Source of the DNA: Acidobacteriota bacterium
GTDB lineage: Bacteria; Acidobacteriota; Thermoanaerobaculia; Gp7-AA8
Assembly: GCA_003223645.1 (NCBI GenBank)
Contig: QHVT01000006.1
Location: forward strand, 276,967-340,966
Reading direction: 5' to 3'
DNA length: 64,000 nt
The position numbers and the translations under genes were made by a program. The notes beneath the pieces are model-generated. The model ran no database searches. It saw only the letters and a program-made list of their open reading frames with translations, and was not told the DNA's origin. The number at the start of each line of letters is the position of its first letter. Positions within the stretch are counted from its first letter, which is position 1. Shown in pieces: positions 35,789-44,499 of the stretch.

Positions 35789-38052
35789 ACGTCGCCGATC
35801 CGCTCGTCCTGCGCAGCGACGTCATCCTCGTCCCGGTCACCGACCTCGCGCCGGAAGTGCGCGCGAAGTTCGAATACGACGAAGGCGACTACACCGTCTC
35901 GCGGATGCACGGGCGCGTGCCGTCGCAGATCGTCGACGGCGAGACGGCGTCGCTGCTGAAACTTTTCCGGCAGCCGACGACGATCGTCGACGCGGTGATC
36001 AGGAACAGCCAGGAGCTGTCGAAGGATCCGGCGCAGTGGCTCGACGAGCTGCTGCCGCACCTCGACGGATTCCTGCGCAGTCACGTCCTGGTTCCCGCCG
36101 ATGCGAAAGAAGAGAGCGAGCTGCGTCCGCTCATCGAGAACGGCGCGGCCGCGGCGGGATGGACGATCGTCCGCTGCGTGCACCTGATGGAAGAGAGCGA
36201 GATTTATCGCGTGCGGCGCGACGGAGCCGAAGGCGCGATGAAGATCGCACGCATTCCTTTGTCCTTTGCGAACGAGGAAGAAGTGCTGCGCTGGCTCGAC
36301 GGCAGCGTCGCGCCGCGGATCGTCGACAGCGGCAAGCACGAAGAGCGCGCGTACCTCGTGACGGAGTGGTGCGAAGGAAGCGACTCCGGCGTCGCGTCGT
36401 CGTTCGGACGCCACGACCGCGCGTCGATGCTCGCGCTCATCACGGCGATCGCCAACGCGTACGCGGAGTTGCACGAGCGCGGCGTCGTGCACGGCGACGT
36501 CCATCCGCGCAACATCATGGTCGCCGCCGATCGCAGCGTGCGGCTCATCGACTTCGGCCTCTCGCAGATCGAGGGACACTCGACGCATCGCGTCAGCCGC
36601 GGCGGAATGTACGCGTTTTACGAGCCCGAATACCTCGCCGGCGTGCGCGACGGACATCACCGCCCCGCGTCGTTCAAAGGCGAGCAGTACGCGGCGGCGG
36701 CGCTGATGTATCAGCTGATCACCGGCATGCACTACGTCGACTTCCGGCTCGAGCGCGAAGAGATGATGCGGCAGGCCGAGACCGAGGCGCCGATTCCGTT
36801 CGCGGCGCGCGGGATTGCGCCGTGGCCGGAAGTCGAGGCGATTTTGTTTCGCGCGCTGGAGAAAGATCCGGAGAAGCGCTTTCCGACGATGCGCGCTCTT
36901 GCAGACGCGCTACGCGCGGCGAAGCCGAGCGACGATGCGCTGAGCGACGCGGCTCGTCAACTTGTTGACGAAGAGATCGCGATGCTCTCGCGCGGCGGAG
37001 AAACGTTCGCGAACGGCTATCCGACGCCGCACGCGTCGATCAACTACGGCGCGGCGGGCGCCGCGCTCGGGCTCCTGCGCATCGCGATCGTGCGCGACGA
37101 TCCGAAGCTGCTCGCGCTCGCCGAAGTGTGGCGCTCGCGCGCGCTCACGCAGCTCGGCAACGATGACGGCTGGTACGACGAGAAAGACGCGCCGCGCAAG
37201 ATGGTCGGCGAGATCTCGCCGTATCACTGTCCGCCCGGCCTGCACGCGACGTCCGCGCTGCTCGCGTTCGCGCGTAATGACCGCACCACGCAGCGCAACG
37301 CCACGCTCGCCTTCATCGACGCGTCGCAACGCCCCTGCGACAACCTCGATCTCACGTTAGGCCGCAGCGGAGCTCTGCTGGCCTGCGCGCTCCTCCGCGA
37401 CATCACCGACGAAGTGCAATCCCTCGGCGACGCCGTCCTGCGCGACCTCTGGGGAAAACTCGACGCTCTTCCCCCGCTGCGCGAGCAGCCGCGCGACACG
37501 TACCTCGGCGTCGCGCACGGATGGAGCGGCTACCTCTATGCCACGCTGCGCTGGTCGCTCGCATCGAAGACGCCGCTGCCGTCGAGTGTCGCATCGCGGC
37601 TCGAACAACTCGCCGAGCTGCGCATCGCGCGCGGACGCGGCGCGTGGTGGCCGCGCCAGCTAGGCGGCGGCGCGCACGACATGATGCCCGGCTGGTGCAA
37701 CGGCGCCGCGGGACACGTCTTCACCTGGACCGCCGCCTACGACGCACTGCGCGACGAACGATTCCTCTCCTTCGCCGAGCTCGCCGCATGGAACGCCTGG
37801 GAAGAACCCGTCGCCCTCGGCGATCTCTGCTGCGGCACCGCCGGCCGCGCGTACGCGCTGCTCAATTTGTACAAACACACCGGCAATCGCGAATGGCTCT
37901 CCCGCGCCCGCCAACTCGCCAATCACGCCGCCGGCGTCGCGCACACGACGGCGCCGCGCGCGCATTCGTTGTGGAAAGGCGAATTGGGCATCGCTGCGTT
38001 GATCGCGGACCTGGAGAGTCCGGAGAACGCGGCGATGCCGATGTTCGAGTAA
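35785..38052 (+). CDS. RRE-like, kinase and LanC-type cyclase fusion (lanthipeptide synthetase-like)
   Basis: 755 aa from ATG 35785 (ATGA overlap). Residues about 35-105 look like a PqqD/RRE winged helix (VPSQIVDGETASLLKLF to LDGFLRSHVLVP), the leader-binding domain of many RiPP enzymes. A protein-kinase domain spans about 125-380: K153, catalytic D238 in VVHGDVHPRNIM and D256 in DFG. The LanC domain spans about 385-755: H578 in GVAHGWSG, C638 in GWCNGAAG, C682/C683 in LCCGTAG and the closing WKGELGIAA. The zinc ligands would be Cys-Cys-Cys, as in ProcM, rather than Cys-Cys-His. Class III/IV enzymes carry an N-terminal lyase domain; here that function may be in the preceding gene. Confidence 0.88.
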   Translation: MNVADPLVLRSDVILVPVTDLAPEVRAKFEYDEGDYTVSRMHGRVPSQIVDGETASLLKLFRQPTTIVDAVIRNSQELSKDPAQWLDELLPHLDGFLRSHVLVPADAKEESELRPLIENGAAAAGWTIVRCVHLMEESEIYRVRRDGAEGAMKIARIPLSFANEEEVLRWLDGSVAPRIVDSGKHEERAYLVTEWCEGSDSGVASSFGRHDRASMLALITAIANAYAELHERGVVHGDVHPRNIMVAADRSVRLIDFGLSQIEGHSTHRVSRGGMYAFYEPEYLAGVRDGHHRPASFKGEQYAAAALMYQLITGMHYVDFRLEREEMMRQAETEAPIPFAARGIAPWPEVEAILFRALEKDPEKRFPTMRALADALRAAKPSDDALSDAARQLVDEEIAMLSRGGETFANGYPTPHASINYGAAGAALGLLRIAIVRDDPKLLALAEVWRSRALTQLGNDDGWYDEKDAPRKMVGEISPYHCPPGLHATSALLAFARNDRTTQRNATLAFIDASQRPCDNLDLTLGRSGALLACALLRDITDEVQSLGDAVLRDLWGKLDALPPLREQPRDTYLGVAHGWSGYLYATLRWSLASKTPLPSSVASRLEQLAELRIARGRGAWWPRQLGGGAHDMMPGWCNGAAGHVFTWTAAYDALRDERFLSFAELAAWNAWEEPVALGDLCCGTAGRAYALLNLYKHTGNREWLSRARQLANHAAGVAHTTAPRAHSLWKGELGIAALIADLESPENAAMPMFE

Positions 38053-38062
38053 GCATTGCTAT
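37951..38062 (+). repeat. 112-bp direct repeat, copy 1 (end of the synthetase gene)
   Basis: Codes for the last 33 residues (from APRAHSLWKGELG) and the TAA stop, plus AGCATTGCTAT. It matches 38720-38831 at 107 of 112 positions. The toxin-antitoxin pair at 38072-38643 lies between the copies. Confidence 0.92.
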
Positions 38063-38065
38063 ACT
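38060..38065 (+). promoter_or_regulatory. -10-like TATACT box ahead of the DUF433 gene
   Basis: TATACT ends 7 bp before GTG 38072 and 13 bp before ATG 38078, with no Shine-Dalgarno in between. That spacing fits a leaderless or very short-leader transcript for the toxin-antitoxin pair. No convincing -35 box was seen. Confidence 0.4.
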
Positions 38066-38071
38066 TTTTTC

Positions 38072-38296
38072 GTGACCATGATTGTTGAAAGAATCACCGT
38101 CGATCCCGAGCAATGCGGAGGACGTCCTTGCATTCGCGGAATGCGCATTCGCGTCAGCGACGTGCTCGATCTGTTCGCAGCAGGACTGACGGCTGAACAG
38201 ATTCTGGAAGAAATGCCTGATCTCGAAGCCGAAGACCTGCAGGCTGCGCTTCGCTTTGCCTCGCGCCGGCTCGATCATCCGGTGCTGGTCGCGTGA
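38072..38296 (+). CDS. DUF433 antitoxin (VapB45-like)
   Basis: 74 aa. The family pattern is complete: RITVDPEQCGGRPCIRGMRI, then VSDVLDLFAAGLTAEQILEE. This winged-helix family pairs with PIN-like DUF5615 toxins, which is exactly the next gene (GTGA overlap at 38293). GTG 38072 or ATG 38078 may be the start. It should neutralise the toxin and repress its own promoter. Confidence 0.9.
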   Translation: MTMIVERITVDPEQCGGRPCIRGMRIRVSDVLDLFAAGLTAEQILEEMPDLEAEDLQAALRFASRRLDHPVLVA

Positions 38297-38643
38297 TCAT
38301 CTGGGTCGACGCCCAGTTGTCACCCGCGCTGGCGCCGTGGCTGAAGAACGCATTCGGAGTTGAAGCATTCAGCCTGCGCCATTTACAAATGGTGCATAGG
38401 AAAGATCTCGAGATTTTCAACGCTGCACGCGAATCAAACGTTGTCGTCCTGACGAAAGACGAAGATTTTGTCCTGCTTCAACAACGAGTCGGACCACCGC
38501 CGCAAATTCTGTGGGTTCGGTGCGGAAACACTTCAAATGCCTACCTCAAGCAAGTCTTGCAGCAGACATTCGTTACGGCATGTGCGTTGATCGAACGCGG
38601 CGAGCCCCTGGTGGAGATCACCAATCCGGAATCTCTTGGTTAG
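38293..38643 (+). CDS. DUF5615 PIN-like toxin
   Basis: 116 aa from GTG 38293. PIN-like features are the N-terminal IIWVDAQLSPALAPWL (first acidic residue) and VVVLTKDEDFVLLQQ (second acidic cluster), followed by the conserved ILWVRCGNTSNAYL. The family is a predicted RNase toxin of type II systems. It is followed by a short stretch with three copies of GGTTAGCCC (38636-38670) and then the synthetase remnant. Confidence 0.9.
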   Translation: MIIWVDAQLSPALAPWLKNAFGVEAFSLRHLQMVHRKDLEIFNAARESNVVVLTKDEDFVLLQQRVGPPPQILWVRCGNTSNAYLKQVLQQTFVTACALIERGEPLVEITNPESLG

Positions 38644-38719
38644 CCCTTGGTTAGCCCATGGTTAGCCCGCATTTCTCACACTGGCATCGGCGGCGGTTCA
38701 TGAAACTGTTGAAAACGCA

Positions 38720-38831
38720 GCACCGCGCGCACATTCGTTGTGGAAAGGCGAATTGGGCATCGCTGCGCTCATCGCGGACCTGGAGAGTCCGGAGAACGCG
38801 GCGATGCCGATGTTCGAGTGAGCATTGCTAT
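38720..38831 (+). pseudogene. 3' remnant of a second synthetase gene (112-bp repeat, copy 2)
   Basis: In the frame matching copy 1 it reads APRAHSLWKGELGIAALIAD and onward to the same C-terminus, ending TGA. All five differences from copy 1 are silent: two GCG to GCA, TTG to CTC (two changes) and TAA to TGA. Nothing upstream of it continues the LanC domain, so only the tail survives. Its last bases form the stop codon of the minus-strand nucleotidyltransferase gene. Confidence 0.85.
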
Positions 38832-39310
38832 CGCCGGCGCAGCCGCTCCAGGAACTCGCGATCTGCTGCGTCGTGGGGGCGGATGGTCTGTTTCGTCCTG
38901 ATCAAGGTCTCGATTCCGGCGATCGGAATCTCGACTCCATCGAGCTCCAGCACCTCCGAATCGGCGTCGGCATCCTGCCACGTCACGCCGCAGGCCTTTG
39001 CCATGAGATCGACCACGACTTCGTCCGCCACGCGAATGACGTCGTATCGCTCGATCTCGTCCGCGTGAATTTCCCGAACGGCGTTATCCGGCAGGACCGC
39101 GAGTGCGCGCTTGATCCGCTCCACGTTGTCCGTTGACGGATCGATCAGAAAATCGATGTCCTTCGTCGGCCGTTCCAGTCCGCGCGCGATGACGGCGAAG
39201 CCGCCAATCAGAATGTAGCGCGCGCCTTCCCGATTCAACGCCGCGCAGATTTTCGTGAGGTCTTCCGGCCGCGGCTGGCGTGAGTACTCGCGATCTTCTC
39301 CATCATCCAC
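38828..39310 (-). CDS. Nucleotidyltransferase-fold protein (MNT/AbiEii-like)
   Basis: 160 aa. The fold signature is ILIGGFAVIARG followed by KDIDFLID, the GG-A-x-D-x-D arrangement of polymerase beta-like nucleotidyltransferases. A third acidic strand follows (VVDLMAKACG). Proteins of this size act as antitoxins or as toxins of abortive-infection systems. It overlaps the small gene upstream by 76 bp, suggesting a co-translated pair. Its stop lies in the duplicated synthetase tail. Confidence 0.82.
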   Translation of the reverse strand: MDDGEDREYSRQPRPEDLTKICAALNREGARYILIGGFAVIARGLERPTKDIDFLIDPSTDNVERIKRALAVLPDNAVREIHADEIERYDVIRVADEVVVDLMAKACGVTWQDADADSEVLELDGVEIPIAGIETLIRTKQTIRPHDAADREFLERLRRR

Positions 39311-39477
39311 TCGTTCGCCTCCTCAAACGTCGTAAAACGATGGACACCACGAGGCACGAGCGCCCGGCTTCCGCGAATTCGTTCCGCGGTCTCGGTCAAT
39401 TGCCGGACAGCCTCCCACACGTCCGGCGAATCGACCTTGCGGACGCCGACGGTTTTCATTCGGAACGGCTTGGCCAT
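39235..39477 (-). CDS. Small partner of the nucleotidyltransferase
   Basis: 80 aa. A helical N-terminal region (SPDVWEAVRQLTETAERIRG) is followed by GVHRFTTFEEANEWMMEKI, a pattern I associate with small proteins encoded just before nucleotidyltransferase genes. A basic tail ends SRGRKTSRKSARR. It likely forms a two-gene toxin-antitoxin-like module with the next gene. Which partner is toxic is not evident. Confidence 0.65.
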   Translation of the reverse strand: MAKPFRMKTVGVRKVDSPDVWEAVRQLTETAERIRGSRALVPRGVHRFTTFEEANEWMMEKIASTHASRGRKTSRKSARR

Positions 39478-39530
39478 GGAACGATATTGGCGCAGCTTCG
39501 CCGTTACCGCAAGTTGGTGGAGTGGCCGGG

Positions 39531-39557
39531 GAAGGGCGTCCGAAGCGGACGCCCTTC
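39531..39557 (-). terminator. Strong hairpin after the LamG gene
   Basis: A perfect stem of 12 bp (GAAGGGCGTCCG with its complement, loop AAG) lies 12 bp beyond the LamG stop on the minus strand. It lacks a following T-run, so it could be another palindromic element. Confidence 0.4.
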
Positions 39558-39568
39558 ACTTTCTTAAC

Positions 39569-40606
39569 CTACGGACACGTGGCGAACGCGTCGGTGTCCG
39601 TGATCGCGGGTGCGGCCTGGCCGGAGTAATTGAAGTAGCGTTTCGTCACGCCGCTTCTCACGTCGGTGACGATGAGCGAGTAGTGCTGGTCGGTGGTTCC
39701 TGCGGAGAAGACCCACTTGCGGCTGTTCACGCCGCAGCCGTCGAGCACTTTCACGAGCAGTTCCCAGTTGTCGGCGCCGAAGAACCAGAACAGGCCGGAG
39801 CCGGAGCTGGAGCCCGGAACAACGGTGCCGTTGCCGCGCGTATCGGTGCCAACCAGCCACCATTTCGACGTCACTTGAAAGCGGCTCGACGTGAGGCAGA
39901 GTGCCGACGACGTGGTCGAGCCGCAAGTGAGCGCGACCGGGGCGGTCAGATACGCGGCGGTTCCATTCGTCGTTCCGCTGTGGCCGGCGATCGAATCGAC
40001 GGCACTGCCGTCGAGGTGATAGACCGCGACGAGTCCCGGCTCCGGCGCGTTGATCGTCTTATTGATCCCGTCGCGGAGCTGCGCCTGCGTACGGGCGACG
40101 TTCCAGATTCTCGCCTCATCCAGCGTCGTCGCATAGCTGAACGCATAGGCCGCGTCGCTGTTCAGCCGCAATGGCGACGTGCTGGTGGTCATCGGCCCGG
40201 TCTCCGCACGCGACGCGACGAGCTCGCCGTCGACATAGTGTTTGCGAACCGCGCCGTCGTACGTGACGGCGATGTGAACGAACTCGTTGGCCGGCACCTT
40301 ACCGCCGTCGAACAGGCTCGAAGTCCCCTTGATGTACGAGCGGAACGTCGTGCCGCAAACGCCGATCCACCACGCTTGCGTATAGTTTTTGCCGGCGATG
40401 CCCGAGCATGCGCCACCGTCCGAGCCGGAGACCCACGCCTCGAATGTGAAGCCGGTCGTGAAGTTGAAGTCGCTGCTGTGCGGCACTTCCACGTAGCCGT
40501 GGCCCCCGCTCCGGACCAGGTACGCGCTGTAGGGCTGCGCGAACGCGGCCGCCGCGATGAGGATGAAGAGAGAGCAGAGAAGTAGACGGAAACGCCAAGA
40601 GATCAC
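39569..40606 (-). CDS. Secreted LamG/concanavalin-like domain protein
   Basis: 345 aa from GTG 40606, chosen because AGGGAGGA precedes it and a signal peptide follows at once (FRLLLCSLFILIAAAAFAQ). Longer in-frame starts would translate the palindrome at 40692. The LamG fold spans about 25-215 (YVEVPHSSDFNFTTGFTFEA, EFVHIAVTYDGAVRKHYVDG, LDEARIWNVARTQAQLRDGI). A Cys-containing C-terminal beta domain (about 220-345) follows. Secreted sugar- or protein-binding is likely; the ligand is unknown. Confidence 0.82.
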   Translation of the reverse strand: MISWRFRLLLCSLFILIAAAAFAQPYSAYLVRSGGHGYVEVPHSSDFNFTTGFTFEAWVSGSDGGACSGIAGKNYTQAWWIGVCGTTFRSYIKGTSSLFDGGKVPANEFVHIAVTYDGAVRKHYVDGELVASRAETGPMTTSTSPLRLNSDAAYAFSYATTLDEARIWNVARTQAQLRDGINKTINAPEPGLVAVYHLDGSAVDSIAGHSGTTNGTAAYLTAPVALTCGSTTSSALCLTSSRFQVTSKWWLVGTDTRGNGTVVPGSSSGSGLFWFFGADNWELLVKVLDGCGVNSRKWVFSAGTTDQHYSLIVTDVRSGVTKRYFNYSGQAAPAITDTDAFATCP

Positions 40607-40691
40607 GGGATCCTCCCTAAGGTTATGGACAATGGCTCTCGATATGATGGGTTGCCTGCGACCGGATGCTGTGATGAGGGTACCAAAATTG

Positions 40692-40753
40692 GTGGAGCGG
40701 CGGGCTTCAGCCCGCCGAAAATAAAACGGCGGGCTAAAAGCCCGCCGCTCCAC
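40692..40753 (+). repeat. Intergenic palindrome, family A
   Basis: Arms of 25 bp (GTGGAGCGGCGGGCTT.AGCCCGCC) around a short A-rich loop. It lies 19 bp past the metK stop and upstream of the LamG gene; each half is itself a small hairpin. Confidence 0.88.
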
Positions 40754-40772
40754 TGAGAATCGGAATTGCGAA

Positions 40773-41939
40773 TCAAACCGCGGCGACTGCGTCCACTCCC
40801 GCGGCGGCGCGCAGCGCTTCCGCCTTGTCGGTCCGCTCCCACGAGAACTCCGGCTCGGTGCGTCCGAAGTGCCCGTATGCGGCGGTTTTCTTGAAGATGG
40901 GGCGGCGCAGCTGCAGCGACTCCATGATGCCGCGCGGCGTCATCTGGAAATGTTCGCGCACGAGGTCGACCAGCTTCGACTGATCGATCTTTCCCGTGCC
41001 GAACGTGTCGACGTAGATCGACACCGGATCGGCGACGCCGATCGCGTACGCCAGCTGCACTTCCACTTCATCGGCGATGCCCGAGGCGACGATGTTCTTG
41101 GCGATGTAACGCGCCATGTAGCACGCCGAGCGATCGACTTTCGTGGGATCTTTTCCGGAGAACGCGCCGCCGCCGTGGCGTCCGCGTCCGCCGTACGTGT
41201 CGACGATGATCTTGCGTCCGGTGAGTCCGGTGTCGCCCTGCGGTCCGCCGATGACGAAGCGTCCGGTCGGATTGATGTGGAACACCGTGCGGTCGTCGAT
41301 CAGCTCGCCCGGCACGACCTTCGTGATCACCTTCTCGATGATCGCGTCGCGCAGGTCGCGGTTGCTGACGTTCGGCGAGTGCTGCGTGGAAATGACGATC
41401 GCGCTGGCGCGCACGGGGCGCTTCCCTTCGTACTCGATCGTGACCTGCGACTTGCCGTCGGGACGGAGGAAATCGACGTCGCCCGCTTTGCGCACTTCGG
41501 TGAGGCGGCGCACGAGACGGTGCGCGAGCTGGATCGGCAGCGGCATCAGCTCCGGCGTCTCGCGGACCGCGAAGCCGAACATCAGTCCCTGATCGCCCGC
41601 ACCGCCGGTGTCGACGCCCTGCGCGATGTCGGGCGACTGCGGATCGATCGAGGAGATGACCGCGCACGTCTCGCTGTCGAAGCCGTACTTCGCGCGCGTG
41701 TAGCCGATCTCGCGGATCGTGTTGCGCACGATCGACGGGAAGTCGACGTAGGTCTTTGTGGTGATCTCGCCGGAGATCATCGCGAGGCCTGTCGTGACGA
41801 GCGTCTCGCAGGCGACGCGGCCGACCGGATCTTCGGCCAGAACGGCGTCGAGAATCGCGTCCGAGATCTGGTCCGCGATCTTGTCAGGATGCCCCTCGGT
41901 GACAGACTCCGAGGTAAAGAGAGTGCGGTAGTTGGCCAT
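40773..41939 (-). CDS. metK: S-adenosylmethionine synthetase
   Basis: 388 aa from ATG 41939 ([20 protein letters not shown]), normal for the family. It makes SAM from methionine and ATP. Motifs are [71 protein letters not shown] and GHFGR near the C-terminus. I looked upstream for a SAM riboswitch and saw only the palindromic repeats at 41996-42190. Confidence 0.97.
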   Translation of the reverse strand: MANYRTLFTSESVTEGHPDKIADQISDAILDAVLAEDPVGRVACETLVTTGLAMISGEITTKTYVDFPSIVRNTIREIGYTRAKYGFDSETCAVISSIDPQSPDIAQGVDTGGAGDQGLMFGFAVRETPELMPLPIQLAHRLVRRLTEVRKAGDVDFLRPDGKSQVTIEYEGKRPVRASAIVISTQHSPNVSNRDLRDAIIEKVITKVVPGELIDDRTVFHINPTGRFVIGGPQGDTGLTGRKIIVDTYGGRGRHGGGAFSGKDPTKVDRSACYMARYIAKNIVASGIADEVEVQLAYAIGVADPVSIYVDTFGTGKIDQSKLVDLVREHFQMTPRGIMESLQLRRPIFKKTAAYGHFGRTEPEFSWERTDKAEALRAAAGVDAVAAV

Positions 41940-41995
41940 TACGATTCGTGCTCCTCGTGAGGACTGATGAAGAATCGCCAAATCGTAGCATGTAA

Positions 41996-42190
41996 GGCTC
42001 AGAGGCTCATAGGCTCCTGGGCTCACAGTTGGCTTCGTGACGATGCGCCTGTGCGCCCATGAGCCCATGAGCCTGGGTGGGCGGGAGGGTTGCGCGGTCG
42101 CTCGGTCACGCAGTTGCGCGGACCCCGCCCGCCCGCGTAACTGCGTGACTGCGCAACCGCGTAACCGGATGGTGGGCGGGAGGCTTGCAC
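41996..42190 (+). repeat. Two adjacent palindromes of short degenerate repeats
   Basis: The left part repeats an octamer-like GGCTCAGA/GGCTCATA/GGCTCCTG/GGCTCAC and faces GCGCCCATGAGCCCATGAGCC. The right part repeats GCGTAACT/GCGTGACT/GCGCAACC/GCGTAACC and faces a TTGCGCGGTCGC..CGCAGTTGCGCGG stretch. Together they fill the 263 bp between metK and the UbiB-like gene, which are divergent. Confidence 0.75.
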
Positions 42191-42202
42191 AGTTCGCCTC
42201 TG

Positions 42203-43897
42203 ATGCTCAAACCTCGCAACATCGGCGCGTATCGCGATCTGTTCGTGCTCTTCACCAAGTACGGCCGCAAAGACTTTCGCCTGAACCTGTCGGCCGAGGA
42301 TCTGTTCGCGCCGAGCGTGGAAAGCGAGGCGATCGAATCGGACGTGAAGGCGCGCGCGGAGGCGTTCGCGCAGGCGCTGCAGAAGATGGGGCCGACGTAC
42401 GTCAAATTCGGGCAGCTCCTTTCCACGCGTCCCGACATCGTGCCGCAGGAGTACATCGACGCGCTCGAAAAACTGCAGGACGACATGCCGCCGTTCTCGT
42501 TCGCCGACGTCGAGCACATCGTCGAAGAAGAGCTCGGCGTACGCATCTCGAAAGCGTTCTCGGAATTCGAGTCCACTCCCCTCGCCGCCGCGTCCCTCGG
42601 ACAAGTGCACCGCGCGATGCTCCGCGACGGACGCGAAGTCGTCGTGAAAGTGCAGCGGCCGAACGTCGCCGAGCAGGTGCACAAGGACCTGGAGGCGTTC
42701 ACCGACATCGCGCGCGATCTCGAGCGTCACACCGACATCGGCCGCAAGATGAATCTCGTCGCGTCGATCGAGCAGGCCAAGCTCGCGATGTACAGCGAGC
42801 TCAATTACCTGCAGGAGGCGCGCAACACGGAGACGCTGCGCGTGAACCTCGCGTCGTTTCCGCAGCTCTACATTCCGGACGTCATCCACGACTTCACCTC
42901 GGCGCGCGTGCTCACGACGGAGCTGGTGAAGGGACGCAAAGTCTCGAAGCTCACGCCGCTGGCGCTGATCGAGAACAACTACGCCGCGCTCGCCGAGACA
43001 CTGACGCGCGCGTATCTCAAGCAGATTTGCGTCGACGGTATCTGGCACTGCGATCCGCATCCCGGCAACGTGTTCGTTCGCGAGAGCGACGGCAAGCCGG
43101 AGATCGTGTTGCTCGACTTCGGCATGGTCGCGCGCATCAGCCAGGAGTTTCAGGACGAGGTGATCAAACTGCTGCTCGCGATCTCATCGAATCGCGGCAC
43201 GGAGGTGGCGGAGTCGTGCGTGCGGATGTCGCAGACGCGCGAGCGGTTCGACGCGGTGAAATTCAATCGCGACATCTCCACGATCGTCGCCGCGGTGCAC
43301 GACTCGAGTCCGCGCAGCATCAACACCGGACAGCTGATGTTCAACGTGATCGCGATCGCCAACAACAACGAGCTCATCGTGCCGCCGGAGCTGACGATGC
43401 TGGCGAAGACGCTCCTGCATCTCGACGCCATCACGAAGAAGCTCGATCCCGACTACGACCCGCAGCGCGTGATCCGCGGCTACGCCGAGGATTTGTTGGG
43501 CGCGAAGCTCGCGCAGAAATTCAACCCGCGCAATCTCTATCCCGCGCTTCTCGATCTCAATCAGCTCGTGCTCGATCTGCCGCACCGCGCGCGCGAGATC
43601 ATCGACATGACCGCCGCGGGCCGCCTCACGTTCGGAATCAAGCTCTCGCAGGCCGAGGAGTTTCTGTCCGGCATTCACAAAATCGCGAACCGCATCACCG
43701 TCGGAGTCGTCATCGCGGCACTCCTGATCTCGTCGGCGATGATGATGCGCGTCCCGACGTCGTTCCGCTTCTTCGGACTGCCGGGAATCGCCGTGCTGGG
43801 TTACGTCGCGGCCGCGATCGCTGCGATGTACTTGATCGTGTCGGTGCTGAAGCGCGACCGTGAGGATCGGGAGCGGGCGAAGTTGAAGGGGAAGTGA
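42203..43897 (+). CDS. ABC1/UbiB-family atypical kinase
   Basis: 564 aa from ATG 42203; a TTG at 42185 is an alternative. Family motifs are [18 protein letters not shown] (KxGQ region), the Ala-rich loop [29 protein letters not shown] and LLDFGMV. Two C-terminal membrane helices lie at about 500-517 and 525-550. Members support ubiquinone or other isoprenoid-lipid biosynthesis as ATPases on the membrane. No other quinone gene is nearby. Confidence 0.93.
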   Translation: MLKPRNIGAYRDLFVLFTKYGRKDFRLNLSAEDLFAPSVESEAIESDVKARAEAFAQALQKMGPTYVKFGQLLSTRPDIVPQEYIDALEKLQDDMPPFSFADVEHIVEEELGVRISKAFSEFESTPLAAASLGQVHRAMLRDGREVVVKVQRPNVAEQVHKDLEAFTDIARDLERHTDIGRKMNLVASIEQAKLAMYSELNYLQEARNTETLRVNLASFPQLYIPDVIHDFTSARVLTTELVKGRKVSKLTPLALIENNYAALAETLTRAYLKQICVDGIWHCDPHPGNVFVRESDGKPEIVLLDFGMVARISQEFQDEVIKLLLAISSNRGTEVAESCVRMSQTRERFDAVKFNRDISTIVAAVHDSSPRSINTGQLMFNVIAIANNNELIVPPELTMLAKTLLHLDAITKKLDPDYDPQRVIRGYAEDLLGAKLAQKFNPRNLYPALLDLNQLVLDLPHRAREIIDMTAAGRLTFGIKLSQAEEFLSGIHKIANRITVGVVIAALLISSAMMMRVPTSFRFFGLPGIAVLGYVAAAIAAMYLIVSVLKRDREDRERAKLKGK

Positions 43898-43898
43898 G

Positions 43899-44477
43899 TT
43901 ACCTCATCTCCAGGTCGTTCAACCCGCTCGACGACATCGCCCGATCCAAAATCTGACTCTCGTAAATCACGACCGTCGTGCCGACATCCGTTTCTTTCCA
44001 TAAGAGAGACAGCATGTCGTGCGGGAGGCGGATGCAGCCGTGCGTGACTTTCTTTCCGATCGTCCACGGCTCGTTTGTGCCGTGGATCATGACGCGCTCA
44101 CCGAGGTCGAGAGCGTATTTGCCGAGCTTCCCTTTTTCCTGGCGCAGCGGCGAGTCTTCGGGCGGGACTTTCTTCCCTTCCTCGACGAACGCCCAGTCCG
44201 GCTTGTGCCACACCGGATCAGCGATCTTTGCGAGCACGCTGTAGCGCCCGCGCGGCGTGCGGAACCACCAGACGCGGCGCCCCTGCTTTAGAATTTTTTC
44301 CGATCCGGTGGCGGCGGCGGACTTGCGAATCAGCTCTCCGTCGCGGAACAGATAAGCCTGATTCGTCGAGAGATCGACGGTAATCACGGTTCCTTCGCGC
44401 GGCGCTTCCGCGGGCAGTCCTTCGATATCAGCAGAGAGAATGGTTGCAGCGAGGATCCAGGCCATCATCGGTCGCAA
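43899..44477 (-). CDS. L,D-transpeptidase (YkuD domain)
   Basis: 192 aa. A signal peptide is followed by TVITVDLSTNQAYLFRDGEL, the YkuD start. The catalytic block is VMIHGTNEPWTIGKKV then THGCIRLPHDM, with the nucleophile Cys in HGCIR. It cross-links or edits peptidoglycan, or attaches proteins to it, in the periplasm. It is convergent with the UbiB-like gene (1 bp apart) and follows the esterase gene on the same strand by 22 bp, so the two may be co-transcribed. Confidence 0.93.
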   Translation of the reverse strand: MRPMMAWILAATILSADIEGLPAEAPREGTVITVDLSTNQAYLFRDGELIRKSAAATGSEKILKQGRRVWWFRTPRGRYSVLAKIADPVWHKPDWAFVEEGKKVPPEDSPLRQEKGKLGKYALDLGERVMIHGTNEPWTIGKKVTHGCIRLPHDMLSLLWKETDVGTTVVIYESQILDRAMSSSGLNDLEMR

Positions 44478-44499
44478 TAACTTGCGAACAAAGGGCCAA

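Noticed and set aside
40607..40753. Longer N-terminus for the LamG protein
   Set aside because: It would translate a palindromic repeat ahead of an obvious ribosome site and signal peptide.
41940..42202. SAM riboswitch upstream of metK
   Set aside because: No SAM-I or SAM-II core pattern was recognised; the region is made of degenerate palindromic repeats.
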